64,000 nt of DNA from Kineococcus endophyticus (lineage in GTDB: Bacteria; Actinomycetota; Actinomycetes; Actinomycetales; Kineococcaceae), in contig NZ_JBFNQN010000004.1 in the NCBI RefSeq assembly GCF_040796495.1, positions 124,001-188,000 on the forward strand, read 5' to 3'. The translations under genes and the position numbers were made by a program. The notes beneath the pieces were generated by a model, which was not told the origin of the DNA, made no database searches, and was given only the letters and a program-made list of their open reading frames with translations. This document shows positions 50,260 to 57,995 of this stretch, piece after piece (the stretch's first letter is position 1; every line of letters starts with the position of its first letter).

Positions 50260-51240
50260 ATGCCGAAGACGTCAGTCCGCACCGGCACAGCCGGTCGCCC
50301 GTCGCTGGGCGCACAGGCGCTGGCCGCCGTCGTGGCGCGGCGCTTCTTCGTCGAGGGGCTGACGAAGGTCGAGATCGCCCGGCAGCTCGGCATCAGCCGG
50401 TTCAAGGTCGCCCGGCTGCTGACGGAGGCGCAGGAGTCGGGGCTCGTGCAGATCCAGGTGGTCACCCCCAGCTCCCTCGACGGGGACCTGGCCGAGGCGG
50501 TCCGCGCCGAGTTCGGCCTCCGCGCGGCCTACGTGGTGAGGACGGGGGAGGAGACGCTGGTCGGACAGCGACGCGTCGTCGCGGAGTTCACGGCCGGGCT
50601 GCTGGAGGAGAGCGTCACGGCCGACGACGTGGTCGGTCTGGCCTGGGGACGGACGATCTCGCTGCTGACGGACGCGCTGGGAGCGGACCTCGGGTGCCGC
50701 TTCGTGCAACTGGCCGGCGCCCTGCCGCGCCCCGACGTCGAGGGCAGTGCCGTCGACCTCGTCCGGCGGGCGGCCGACGCGACCCGCTCGTCGGCCACGA
50801 CGTTCTACGCCCCGCTCGCCGTCCCCGACGCCGCCACGGCCGAGGGGTTGCGCTCGCAGTCCGGCATCAGCGAGGCGCTGGCCGAGCTCGACCGGCTGAC
50901 CAAGGCCGTCGTCTCGGTCGGGGCCTGGCGCCCGGGGGAGTCGACCGCGCTGGACTCCCTCGGCACGGCCGACCAGGAGGCGCTCACCGCCGCCGGGGTC
51001 GTCGCCGAGGTGACGGGTGTCCTCGTCGGTCGTGACGGGCGCGAGGTGGACGCGCTGGCGGACCGGGTGATCGGGGTGACAGGCGCCCAGCTGAAGGCCA
51101 CCCCCGACGTGACGGCCATGGCGTGCGGGGACCTGCCGGCCCGCGCCGACGCGACGGCGAGCGTGCTCCGCAGCGGGATGGTCTCGACCCTCGTGACGCA
51201 CGCCTCGCACGCGCGGGCCGTGCTCGACTCCGACCGGTGA
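50260..51240 (+). CDS. SorC-family sugar-binding transcriptional regulator
   Basis: This is a 326-residue regulator. An N-terminal helix-turn-helix (LTKVEIARQLGISRFKVARL, about 31-50) is followed by a SorC effector domain (about 70-320) related to sugar-phosphate isomerases: VGLAWGRTISLL, RFVQLAGALP, FYAPLAVPD and DVTAMACGDLPARADA. SorC proteins respond to phosphorylated or free sugars and polyols. It is divergent from the mannitol/polyol operon and should control it. The P-loop kinase gene begins 4 bp after its stop. Confidence 0.92.
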   Translation: MPKTSVRTGTAGRPSLGAQALAAVVARRFFVEGLTKVEIARQLGISRFKVARLLTEAQESGLVQIQVVTPSSLDGDLAEAVRAEFGLRAAYVVRTGEETLVGQRRVVAEFTAGLLEESVTADDVVGLAWGRTISLLTDALGADLGCRFVQLAGALPRPDVEGSAVDLVRRAADATRSSATTFYAPLAVPDAATAEGLRSQSGISEALAELDRLTKAVVSVGAWRPGESTALDSLGTADQEALTAAGVVAEVTGVLVGRDGREVDALADRVIGVTGAQLKATPDVTAMACGDLPARADATASVLRSGMVSTLVTHASHARAVLDSDR

Positions 51241-51243
51241 GCC

Positions 51244-51744
51244 GTGGTGGACGCTGAGGGGCCGGTCGTCGTGCTGCTGTGCGGCATGGTCGGCGCCGGC
51301 AAGACGACCTTCGCCACGCGTCTCGAACGCGAGGGGTACGTGCGGCTGTCGATCGACGAGGAGTTGTGGTCGCGCTTCGGCCGGTACGGCCTCGACTACC
51401 CGACGGAGGTCTACGACGAGTACAGCCACGTGGCCGAGCACGTCCTCCTCGACCGTCTGCGCAGCCTCGTCGCGCAGGGCCGGGACGTCGTCGTCGACTT
51501 CGGCTTCTGGAGCCGGGCCAGCCGCGACCGCTACAAGCGGGTCGTGCAGGAGATGGGTGCGCGCTGGCGGCTCGTCCACCTCGACGTGCCGCGGGACGTC
51601 CTCCTGCGGCGGCTGGCCGTCCGCAGTTCCCGGTTCGACGCCAACGCCGCGTTCCCCATCGACGCGGCCACCCTCGACGGGTTCCTCGCCCGGTTCGAAC
51701 CGCCGTCGGGAGAGGGGGAGGAGGTCTGGACCGCCGAGGGGTGA
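51244..51744 (+). CDS. P-loop kinase/ATPase coupled to the SorC gene
   Basis: This 166-residue protein has Walker A GMVGAGKTT (about 14-22), LSIDEELWSRFG resembling a kinase acceptor-site strand, VVVDFGFWSRASRDRYKRVV and a lid-like LLRRLAVRSSRF (about 119-130). It belongs to the AAA_33/zeta-toxin-like small kinase group. GTG 51244 is 4 bp after the SorC stop, so the two are translationally coupled. A toxin role is unlikely without an antitoxin. A small-molecule kinase is more likely. Substrate unknown. Confidence 0.78.
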   Translation: MVDAEGPVVVLLCGMVGAGKTTFATRLEREGYVRLSIDEELWSRFGRYGLDYPTEVYDEYSHVAEHVLLDRLRSLVAQGRDVVVDFGFWSRASRDRYKRVVQEMGARWRLVHLDVPRDVLLRRLAVRSSRFDANAAFPIDAATLDGFLARFEPPSGEGEEVWTAEG

Positions 51745-51811
51745 CGGGCGGCTCACCCGTTCGCCCCACCGCCGGCTCGCGGCGTGCACGCCCCGGGTCC
51801 ACAGTCGACCC

Positions 51812-52054
51812 ATGCGTCTGGGAACGAGCATCTTCCTGCTGGCGGTCGGGGCGATCCTGACCTTCGCGGTCACCTACTCGGTGGCCGGTGTCGACCTGCA
51901 GACCGTGGGGGTCATCCTCATGGTCATCGGGGTCCTCGGGATCGTCCTGGAGTTCGCCATGTTCCGTCCGCGCACCCAGCGCACGACGAGCGTGACGACG
52001 GCCGACCCGGTGTCCGGCACGACGCGGCGGGAGACCATGCGCCGCGACGTGTGA
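51812..52054 (+). CDS. DUF6458-type small membrane protein
   Basis: The 80 residues contain two membrane helices (SIFLLAVGAILTFAVTY and TVGVILMVIGVLGIVLEFAM) with the short loop S-V-A-G-V-D-L-Q, and a polar, Thr/Arg-rich cytoplasmic tail. This is the look of the actinobacterial DUF6458 family, of unknown function. ATG 51812 begins M-R-L-G, the family's usual start. There is no operon partner. Confidence 0.8.
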   Translation: MRLGTSIFLLAVGAILTFAVTYSVAGVDLQTVGVILMVIGVLGIVLEFAMFRPRTQRTTSVTTADPVSGTTRRETMRRDV

Positions 52055-52075
52055 CCCGGGCCGACCGCCCGATCC

Positions 52076-53044
52076 TCAGAACCCCGCGACCTCGTGGGGT
52101 TCGTAGGGCGCCTCCAGCTCGGCGACCTCCTCGTCGGTGAGGACGAGGTCGAGCGCCGCCAGGGCGTCCTCGAGGTGGTGCGGTTTCGTCGCGCCCACGA
52201 TGGGGGCCGTGACGACGGGGTTGCGCGCGACCCAGGCGAGGGCGACCTGCGCGCGGGAGACGCCTCGGCCCTCGGCCACGCGGGCGACCGCCTCGACGAC
52301 CTGGGCGTCGCTGTCGCGGTAGAGCGTCTTGCCGAACTCGTCCGTCTCGGACCGGTTCGTCACGGCGTCCCAGTCGCGGGTGAGCTTGCCGCGCGCCAGC
52401 GGGCTCCACGGGACGACCCCGATGCCCTGGTCGGCGCACAGCGGCAGCATCTCCCGCTCCTCCTCGCGGTAGAGGAGGTTGTAGTGGTCCTGCATGGAGA
52501 CGAAGCGCGCCCACCCGTGGCGCTCCTGCAGGTGCAGCGCCTTGGCGAACTGCCACGCCCACATGGAACTCGCGCCGAGGTAGCGGACCTTGCCCGCCTG
52601 GACGACGTCGTGCAGCGCCTGCAGCGTCTCCTCCAGCGGCACCGAGGCGTCGAAGCGGTGGATCTGGTAGAGGTCGACGTGGTCGGTCCCGAGCCGGCGC
52701 AGGGAGTTGTCGACCTCGGTGAGGATGGCCTGGCGTGACAACCCGGCGCCGTTCGGGCCCGGTCGCATGCGACCGTGCACCTTGGTCGCGATGACGACCT
52801 GGTCGCGTGGGACGGCCGACAGGAGGGTCTTGCCGACGATCTCCTCGCTGGAGCCGTCGGAGTAGACGTTGGCGGTGTCGAAGAAGGTCACGCCGGCGTC
52901 GAGCGCGCGGTGCAGGAAGGGGACGCTGTCCTCCTCGGGCAGCGTCCAGGCGTGGTTGCCGCGCCCGGGGTCGCCGTAGCTCATGCAGCCGAGCACGAGG
53001 CGGGACACCTCGAGACCGGAGGATCCGAGTTTCACGTAGTCCAT
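52076..53044 (-). CDS. aldo/keto reductase
   Basis: This is a 322-residue NADPH-dependent oxidoreductase with an (alpha/beta)8 barrel. It starts MDYVKLGSSGLEVSRLVLGC. The catalytic tetrad is visible as Asp and Tyr in FFDTANVYSDG (about 54-64), Lys in VIATKVHG (about 86) and His in DLYQIHRFD (about 125). The NADP-binding end is VGATKPHHLEDAL (about 277-289). It belongs to the YajO/Tas-like group of aldo/keto reductases. It stands alone, divergent from the IolE-like gene across an operator region. Confidence 0.92.
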   Translation of the reverse strand: MDYVKLGSSGLEVSRLVLGCMSYGDPGRGNHAWTLPEEDSVPFLHRALDAGVTFFDTANVYSDGSSEEIVGKTLLSAVPRDQVVIATKVHGRMRPGPNGAGLSRQAILTEVDNSLRRLGTDHVDLYQIHRFDASVPLEETLQALHDVVQAGKVRYLGASSMWAWQFAKALHLQERHGWARFVSMQDHYNLLYREEEREMLPLCADQGIGVVPWSPLARGKLTRDWDAVTNRSETDEFGKTLYRDSDAQVVEAVARVAEGRGVSRAQVALAWVARNPVVTAPIVGATKPHHLEDALAALDLVLTDEEVAELEAPYEPHEVAGF

Positions 53045-53097
53045 GGGGGCGATGCTGCCGGACGGGACGGCCCGGGGCGCGCCCGGGCCAGCAGTCC

Positions 53098-53127
53098 GAT
53101 CGATCGATCAGCCCTGATCGATCGATC
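53098..53127. promoter_or_regulatory. twin GATCGATCGATC operator boxes
   Basis: Two identical 12-bp self-palindromes, GATCGATCGATC, are centred 18 bp apart and together form a perfect 13-bp inverted repeat around GCCC. They lie between the aldo/keto reductase (start 53044) and the IolE-like gene (start 53213). TTGACC follows directly and could be a -35. No regulator gene for this operon is in the window. Confidence 0.55.
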
Positions 53128-53212
53128 TTGACCGGTTCCGGAATCCCCGGGCACGGTGTGGGCTCTCAGGGCGCCACGACGACGCGGGGCCCGTGACCGG
53201 CCGGGAGGAACC

Positions 53213-54085
53213 GTGACGCGGAGGATCGCTGCGAACCCCATCCCCTGGTGGTCGCAGGCCGGCAAGACCCGCGAGGTGTTCGAGGACGCCTTCACGGCGT
53301 TGCAGGACATCGGGTTCACCGCGGTCAAGGCGGACGTCCCCGACGGCATGGGCACGCAGGAGTACCGCTCCTGGCTCGACGGGTTCGGCCTCGAACCCTC
53401 GACCGGCCTGTTCAGCAGCCCGCTGGACGACACGGTGCGGCCGCCGGACCTGCTGGAGGACGCCCGCCGGTTCGCCGCGCAGCAGGCCGCACTCGGACTG
53501 GACCGGACGATGCTCTCGTCGATGTCCGTCCCCGAGCGGATGCAGCGGCCGGCCGTCGGCGCGGCGTTCGACCAGGGGCGGTTCGACCACGCCGTCGACC
53601 TCGCCGGACGGGTGTGCGAGGTGTTCCGGGCCGAGGGAGTCCGGGCGCTGCACCACTCCCACGTCGGCGGGGTGTTCGAGACCGAGGCCGAGGTCACCGG
53701 TCTGCTGGACGCCCTCGGACCGGACCTGCTGGGTTTCGGGCCGGACACCGGGCACCTGGCGTGGGCGGGGGCCGACCCCGTCGCCCTGCTGCGGCGCTAC
53801 GCCGACCGGACCGGCGCCATCCACCTCAAGGACCTGCACCCCGACCACCTCCCGGCGCAGGACGCGACCGGCGACTACCGCACGCTGTCCCGCAGCGGAC
53901 GGTTGTGGGCCGAGCCCGGCCGGGGGGTCCTCGACCTCGGCGCCGTCCTGGCGGCCCTGCCCGACGACTACGACGGCGACTGGATGGTCGAGGTCGACTT
54001 CCCCAGCGTCGGCGACGTCGTGGAGTCGCACCGCCTGTCCTTCGCGTGGGCCCAGGAGGTGCTCGGGGCGTCCACCGCCCCCTGA
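53213..54085 (+). CDS. IolE/IolI-like sugar isomerase or dehydratase (TIM barrel)
   Basis: This 290-residue protein of the xylose-isomerase-like AP-endonuclease-2 superfamily opens IAANPIPWWSQAG, like the INPIxW of inosose dehydratases. Metal-site motifs are LHHSHVGGVFETEAEV (about 145-160), GFGPDTGHLAWAGADPVALL (about 176-195), and HLKDLHPDHLPAQ. The final Glu is in WMVEVDFPS. IolE-like enzymes dehydrate inosose. Relatives are 3-keto sugar isomerases or hydroxypyruvate isomerases. GTG 53213 has GGGAGGAA just upstream. It heads the Lpl-type importer operon, so it acts on what that system brings in. Confidence 0.83.
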   Translation: MTRRIAANPIPWWSQAGKTREVFEDAFTALQDIGFTAVKADVPDGMGTQEYRSWLDGFGLEPSTGLFSSPLDDTVRPPDLLEDARRFAAQQAALGLDRTMLSSMSVPERMQRPAVGAAFDQGRFDHAVDLAGRVCEVFRAEGVRALHHSHVGGVFETEAEVTGLLDALGPDLLGFGPDTGHLAWAGADPVALLRRYADRTGAIHLKDLHPDHLPAQDATGDYRTLSRSGRLWAEPGRGVLDLGAVLAALPDDYDGDWMVEVDFPSVGDVVESHRLSFAWAQEVLGASTAP

Positions 54086-54131
54086 GCGCACCCTCGCCCG
54101 CACCGACCGGTCGGGCGCCCACCCCCCGGAC

Positions 54132-54151
54132 CGCGCTCGCGTGCGAGCGCG
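54132..54151. repeat. palindrome in the isomerase-importer gap
   Basis: CGCGCTCGC and GCGAGCGCG face each other around GT, a perfect 9-bp inverted repeat 53 bp before the permease start. It may be an attenuating hairpin or an operator. The two-base loop favours a DNA site. Confidence 0.4.
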
Positions 54152-54204
54152 CGTCCGACCTCACCCGTCCCCTCACCCATCCCCTTCGTGGCAGGAGCCC
54201 GACA

Positions 54205-55197
54205 GTGAGAACGCAGCCGACCCGCGAGGGGACCAGGTCCGCGGCCGCCGGCCCGCGGGGCCGCACCGACACCGGCCTGGAGGTCCGCCGCCGCCGGCCG
54301 CGGCTGACCCGGGACCAGGCGCTGCTCGTCTGCCTCGGGGTCCCCGGTGGGCTGGCCCTGCTCGTGTTCCACTACGTCCCCCTGCTGGGCAACGTCATCG
54401 CCTTCCAGGACTACCAGCCCTACCTCGGCCTCACCGAGTCCGACTGGGTGGGCTGGCAGAACTTCTCGTTCCTGTGGGACGGGAACCCCGAGTTCCGCAA
54501 CGCGCTGTGGAACACGGTCGTGCTGACGGTCATCCAGACGGTCCTCGTGTTCCCCGTCCCGCTCGCCCTCGCGCTGACGCTCAACAGCCTGGCGGGGGAA
54601 CGTCTCAAGCGGACCCTGCAGTCCGTCCTGTACCTGCCGCACTTCCTGTCCTGGGTCATCGTCGTCGCGCTGTTCCAGCAGATGCTCGGCAACGCGGGGA
54701 TGCTCAACACGTTCCTGGTGCAGAACGACTTGCCGGTCCTGCAGGTCATCGGTTCCCCGGAACTGTTCAAGGCGCTCATCACGAGCCAGGTGATCTGGAA
54801 GGACGCGGGCTGGGGCACGATCCTGTTCCTCGCCGCGATCTCCCGCATCGACCAGGAGCAGTACGAGGCCGCTGCCGTCGACGGGGCGGGAGCCCGCCAA
54901 CGCCTGTGGTACGTCACGCTGCCGGCGCTCAAGGGACTCATCATCCTGCTGCTCATCCTGCGCCTCGGCAGCAGCCTGTCGGTGGGTTTCGAGCAGATCA
55001 TCCTCCAGCAGGGACCGGTGGGCCTGCAGGCCAGCGAGGTGCTCGACACCTGGGTCTACAACAACGGCATCCTCGGCGGGAACTGGGGGACCTCGGCCGC
55101 GGCCGGTCTCGTCAAGGGTCTCGTCGGCGTCCTGCTCGTGATCGGGGCGAACAAGCTGGCCCACGTCTTCGGTGAGAGAGGGGTGTACGAGAAGTGA
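54205..55197 (+). CDS. CUT1 ABC permease, LplB type
   Basis: This is a 330-residue inner-membrane permease with a long basic N-terminus, then six helices. LplB-like segments are HYVPLLGNVIAFQDYQPYLG (about 56-75), LPHFLSWVIVVALFQQML and the EAA loop QYEAAAVDGAGARQRLWYVT (about 220-239). The family imports oligosaccharides or related compounds in actinobacteria and firmicutes. GTG 54205 has GCAGGAG upstream. The stop overlaps the LplC-type permease by 4 bp. No ATPase gene is present. Confidence 0.9.
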   Translation: MRTQPTREGTRSAAAGPRGRTDTGLEVRRRRPRLTRDQALLVCLGVPGGLALLVFHYVPLLGNVIAFQDYQPYLGLTESDWVGWQNFSFLWDGNPEFRNALWNTVVLTVIQTVLVFPVPLALALTLNSLAGERLKRTLQSVLYLPHFLSWVIVVALFQQMLGNAGMLNTFLVQNDLPVLQVIGSPELFKALITSQVIWKDAGWGTILFLAAISRIDQEQYEAAAVDGAGARQRLWYVTLPALKGLIILLLILRLGSSLSVGFEQIILQQGPVGLQASEVLDTWVYNNGILGGNWGTSAAAGLVKGLVGVLLVIGANKLAHVFGERGVYEK

Positions 55198-56141
55198 CCA
55201 CGCTCGAGAACGCGACCATCGGGGACGACACCGTCCGGACGTTCACGAAGGACGGCCGCCGGCCGCCGTGGATGGAGAAACCGCACCCGATCACCCAGGC
55301 GCTGAAGTTCGTCGTGCTGGCCTTCGCCGTGGCGGTCGTCCTCGTGCCGTTCTGGTCGGTCATCGCGACCAGCCTGGCCGACCAGGAGACCATCAACGCC
55401 GCCGGCGGCGGGATGGTCATGTGGCCGGGCGGCATCAGCCTCGACGCCTACCAGGCCGTGCTGTCCGGGGGTGTGGTCACGCGCGCCGTCGTCATCTCCG
55501 TCACGATCACCGTGGTCGGCACCCTGCTCTCGCTCGCCGCGACGGCGGGCCTGGCGTACTGGCTGTCCCGGCCGCGGGCGTGGGGGGCCAAACCCGTCCT
55601 CATGCTCGTGCTGGGCGCGGTCCTGTTCTCCCCGGGCCTCATCCCGAGCTACCTCGTCGTCAAGGAGTTCCACCTCCTCGACTCGTACTGGTCGCTCGTG
55701 CTGCCCGTGCTGGTCAACGCGTTCAACGTCATCGTCATGCGGGCCTTCTTCCAGGAGCTGCCCAAGGAGCTGTTCGAGTCGGCCGCCATCGACGGGGTCG
55801 GCGCCGGGACGGTCCTGCTGCGCATCGTCCTGCCGCTGTCGAAGGCCGTGCTCGCGGTGATCGGCCTGTTCTACGCCGTCGCCTACTGGAACGCGTTCTT
55901 CAACGCCCTGCTCTACATCCAGTCGAGCGAGAAGTGGCCGATGGCGCTCGTCCTGCGGACGTACGTCGTCAACCAGACGACCATCGGCGGTGACCAGGTG
56001 TCCTCCGGGGAGGCGCTGCCGCCGCAACTGCCCCTGCAGATGGCGATCCTCGTCATCGCCATCGTGCCCATCCTGCTGGTGTACCCGTTCCTGCAGAGGC
56101 ACTTCGCCAAGGGCGTGATGATCGGCGCCGTCAAGGGCTGA
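55194..56141 (+). CDS. CUT1 ABC permease, LplC/YtcP type
   Basis: This is a 315-residue partner permease with six helices. It carries the LplC-type PFWSVIATSLADQETINAAGG segment (split here about 50-70), the EAA loop ELFESAAIDGVGAGTVLLRI (about 191-210), YWNAFFNALLYIQSSEKWPM, and the end FAKGVMIGAVKG typical of LplC/YtcP. The GTG overlaps the LplB stop (GTGA). It pairs with that subunit. Confidence 0.92.
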   Translation: MTTLENATIGDDTVRTFTKDGRRPPWMEKPHPITQALKFVVLAFAVAVVLVPFWSVIATSLADQETINAAGGGMVMWPGGISLDAYQAVLSGGVVTRAVVISVTITVVGTLLSLAATAGLAYWLSRPRAWGAKPVLMLVLGAVLFSPGLIPSYLVVKEFHLLDSYWSLVLPVLVNAFNVIVMRAFFQELPKELFESAAIDGVGAGTVLLRIVLPLSKAVLAVIGLFYAVAYWNAFFNALLYIQSSEKWPMALVLRTYVVNQTTIGGDQVSSGEALPPQLPLQMAILVIAIVPILLVYPFLQRHFAKGVMIGAVKG

Positions 56142-56193
56142 CCCGCGCGTCGCCGGTGCCCACCCCACCCGTTCCCAGGATCGAGGAGGATCC

Positions 56194-57852
56194 ATGTCCC
56201 ACCGCCCCGTCAGCCGCCGCTCGCTCATCGCCGGCACCTCCGGACTCGCGGCCTTCGCCGCGGCCGGCGGACTCACCGGCTGCTCCAGCGGCGGCAGCCA
56301 GGGATCGGGGAGCGGGGAGAACACCGCCACCCTGCCGACCTACGTCCCCTACACCGGCGTCACCCCCGACCTGCCCGGGACCGACCAGGGCGTCGACCCC
56401 GCCTACCGGCGGTTCCCGGCGGAGAACCCGCGGTCGGTGGAGGACATCCCCGGGCACGGTGAGACGATCACGGGGATGGCGAACATCTACTTCGCCGTCC
56501 CGCCGGGCCCGGACCGCAACAGCTACTGGGCCGGGCTCAACGACCGCCTCGGTGTGGACCTGCAGCTGCAGATGGTCAGCAACGCCGACTACCTGCAGAA
56601 GTTCCCGACCGTCATCGCCGGCAACGAGCTGCCCGACCTGCTGCAGGTGCCGAACGGGGCGCCGCCGCCCGTGCCCAACATGCCGCAGCTGCTCGAGAAG
56701 CGCTTCGCCGACCTGTCCGAGCACCTGTCCGGGGACGCCGTCAAGGAGTACCCGAACCTGGCGAACATCCCGACGCGGCACTGGCTGTCGACGGTCTACA
56801 ACTCCGGCATCTACGGCATCCCCATCCCGCGCGGGGCGATCGCGAACTACCACTTCGTCCGCGCCGACCTGTTCGAGAAGGCCGGGGTCTCGACCGAGCC
56901 GAAGAGCTACGACGAACTGGTCGACGCGACGAAGGCGCTCACCGACCCCAAGCAGCGGCGCTGGGCCTTCGGGCTCGTGAACCAGCCGCGACAGCTGCTG
57001 GGGCGGATGAACGACGAACCCAACATCTGGGCCGAGGAGGGCGGCAAGCTCACCCACGTCTACGAGACGGAGCAGTACGCCCAGACCGTCACCGACCTCA
57101 TCGCCATGTGGAAGTCAGGGGTCATGCACCCCGACTCCTTCAACCCGGCCCAGCCCTTCAAGCAGTTGTTCAACGCCGGGACGGTGGCGATCAACGCGGC
57201 CGACGGCTACCCGGGCTGGGTCCAGTACCAGCTCGACAACGCCGGCAACCCCGACTTCGAGCTGGGCCTGATGCCCGCGTACGCGCGCACCGGCGGGCAG
57301 CTCGCGAAGTGGAACCTCGGCAGCGGGTTCTTCTCCATCACGCTGCTGAAGAAGCAGGACGACCCCGAGAAGACCAAGACGGCGCTGCGCGTCCTCAACT
57401 GGCTGGCCGCCCCGTTCGGCACCGAGGAGTACAAGTACCGGCTCTTCGGGCAGGAGGGGGTCGACCACGAGAACGACGCGGACGGCAACCCCGTCCTGAC
57501 CTCCACGGGGACGGCGAACACCGTCCTGCCCATCCGGTACCTGGCCGACAGCCCGTACAACATCTACGTCCCGGGGCGGCCGCAGGACGCGGACACCCAG
57601 CACGCCTACCAGTCGCTGGAGGTCCCGACCGGGATCTCCAACCCGACGACGGGGCTGTACTCCAACACCGCCTCGAGCAAGAACGCCACGGCGGACAAGA
57701 CCTTCAACGACGGCGTCAACGACGTCATCCAGGAGCGGCGGCCGTTCTCCGAGCTCAAGACGCTCGTCACGACTTGGCGGAACTCCGTCGGCGACGCGAT
57801 GCGCACGGAGTACCAGGACGCCCTGCAGAAGGCGGGCACGACCGCCTCCTGA
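56194..57852 (+). CDS. extracellular solute-binding lipoprotein, LplA type
   Basis: This is a 552-residue binding protein, the usual size for LplA-type proteins. The signal has SRRSLIAG and lipobox LTGC (Cys30), pointing to Tat-exported lipoprotein. The mature part includes DRNSYWAGLNDRLGVDLQLQ (about 107-126), LPDLLQVPNG, IYGIPIPRGAIANYHFVRAD and NAADGYPGWVQYQLD. GGAGGA lies just before the ATG. With the IolE-like enzyme and two permeases it forms one operon. The ligand is probably a sugar, cyclitol or oligosaccharide derivative. Confidence 0.9.
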   Translation: MSHRPVSRRSLIAGTSGLAAFAAAGGLTGCSSGGSQGSGSGENTATLPTYVPYTGVTPDLPGTDQGVDPAYRRFPAENPRSVEDIPGHGETITGMANIYFAVPPGPDRNSYWAGLNDRLGVDLQLQMVSNADYLQKFPTVIAGNELPDLLQVPNGAPPPVPNMPQLLEKRFADLSEHLSGDAVKEYPNLANIPTRHWLSTVYNSGIYGIPIPRGAIANYHFVRADLFEKAGVSTEPKSYDELVDATKALTDPKQRRWAFGLVNQPRQLLGRMNDEPNIWAEEGGKLTHVYETEQYAQTVTDLIAMWKSGVMHPDSFNPAQPFKQLFNAGTVAINAADGYPGWVQYQLDNAGNPDFELGLMPAYARTGGQLAKWNLGSGFFSITLLKKQDDPEKTKTALRVLNWLAAPFGTEEYKYRLFGQEGVDHENDADGNPVLTSTGTANTVLPIRYLADSPYNIYVPGRPQDADTQHAYQSLEVPTGISNPTTGLYSNTASSKNATADKTFNDGVNDVIQERRPFSELKTLVTTWRNSVGDAMRTEYQDALQKAGTTAS

Positions 57853-57856
57853 GACC

Positions 57857-57895
57857 CCGCGCCCGCTCCAGGCCGGTCCCCGGGAGCGGGCGCGG
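57857..57895 (+). terminator. terminator after the Lpl-type operon
   Basis: CCGCGCCCGCTC (57857-57868) and GAGCGGGCGCGG (57884-57895) form a perfect 12-bp stem with a 15-nt loop, 4 bp after the stop codon. Confidence 0.75.
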
Positions 57896-57906
57896 ACCCC
57901 CACCTC

Positions 57907-57974
57907 CGCGTGGAAAACACACTTTCCGCCCTCGGGAATCGCTTTCTGAGGGCGGAAAGAGTGTTTTCCACGCG
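57907..57974. repeat. palindromic intergenic repeat, copy 3 (best preserved)
   Basis: 27-bp arms (57907-57933 and 57948-57974) differ at one position, with a 14-nt loop. The arms start CGCGTGGAAAACAC and end TTTCCGCCCTC. It lies 11 bp after the Lpl operon terminator and 21 bp after the end of the convergent GH15 gene, so here it could end GH15 transcription. Copies 1 and 2 are elsewhere in the window. Confidence 0.8.
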
Positions 57975-57995
57975 GGAACGGGGGCCCGGGAGGGG

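Noticed and set aside
51244-51744. A zeta-type toxin of a toxin-antitoxin pair
   Set aside because: There is no small antitoxin gene. The gene is coupled to a SorC regulator, and the P-loop fold equally fits small-molecule kinases.
53098-53127. A microsatellite or CRISPR-like repeat from the GATC runs
   Set aside because: Only two boxes with exact symmetric spacing exist and there are no spacers. A regulatory site fits better.
57907-57974. Copy 3 of the palindromic repeat as an ordinary intrinsic terminator
   Set aside because: A separate perfect terminator hairpin already lies at 57857-57895, and related copies occur in a divergent and a tandem gap. A terminator side-function for GH15 is still possible.
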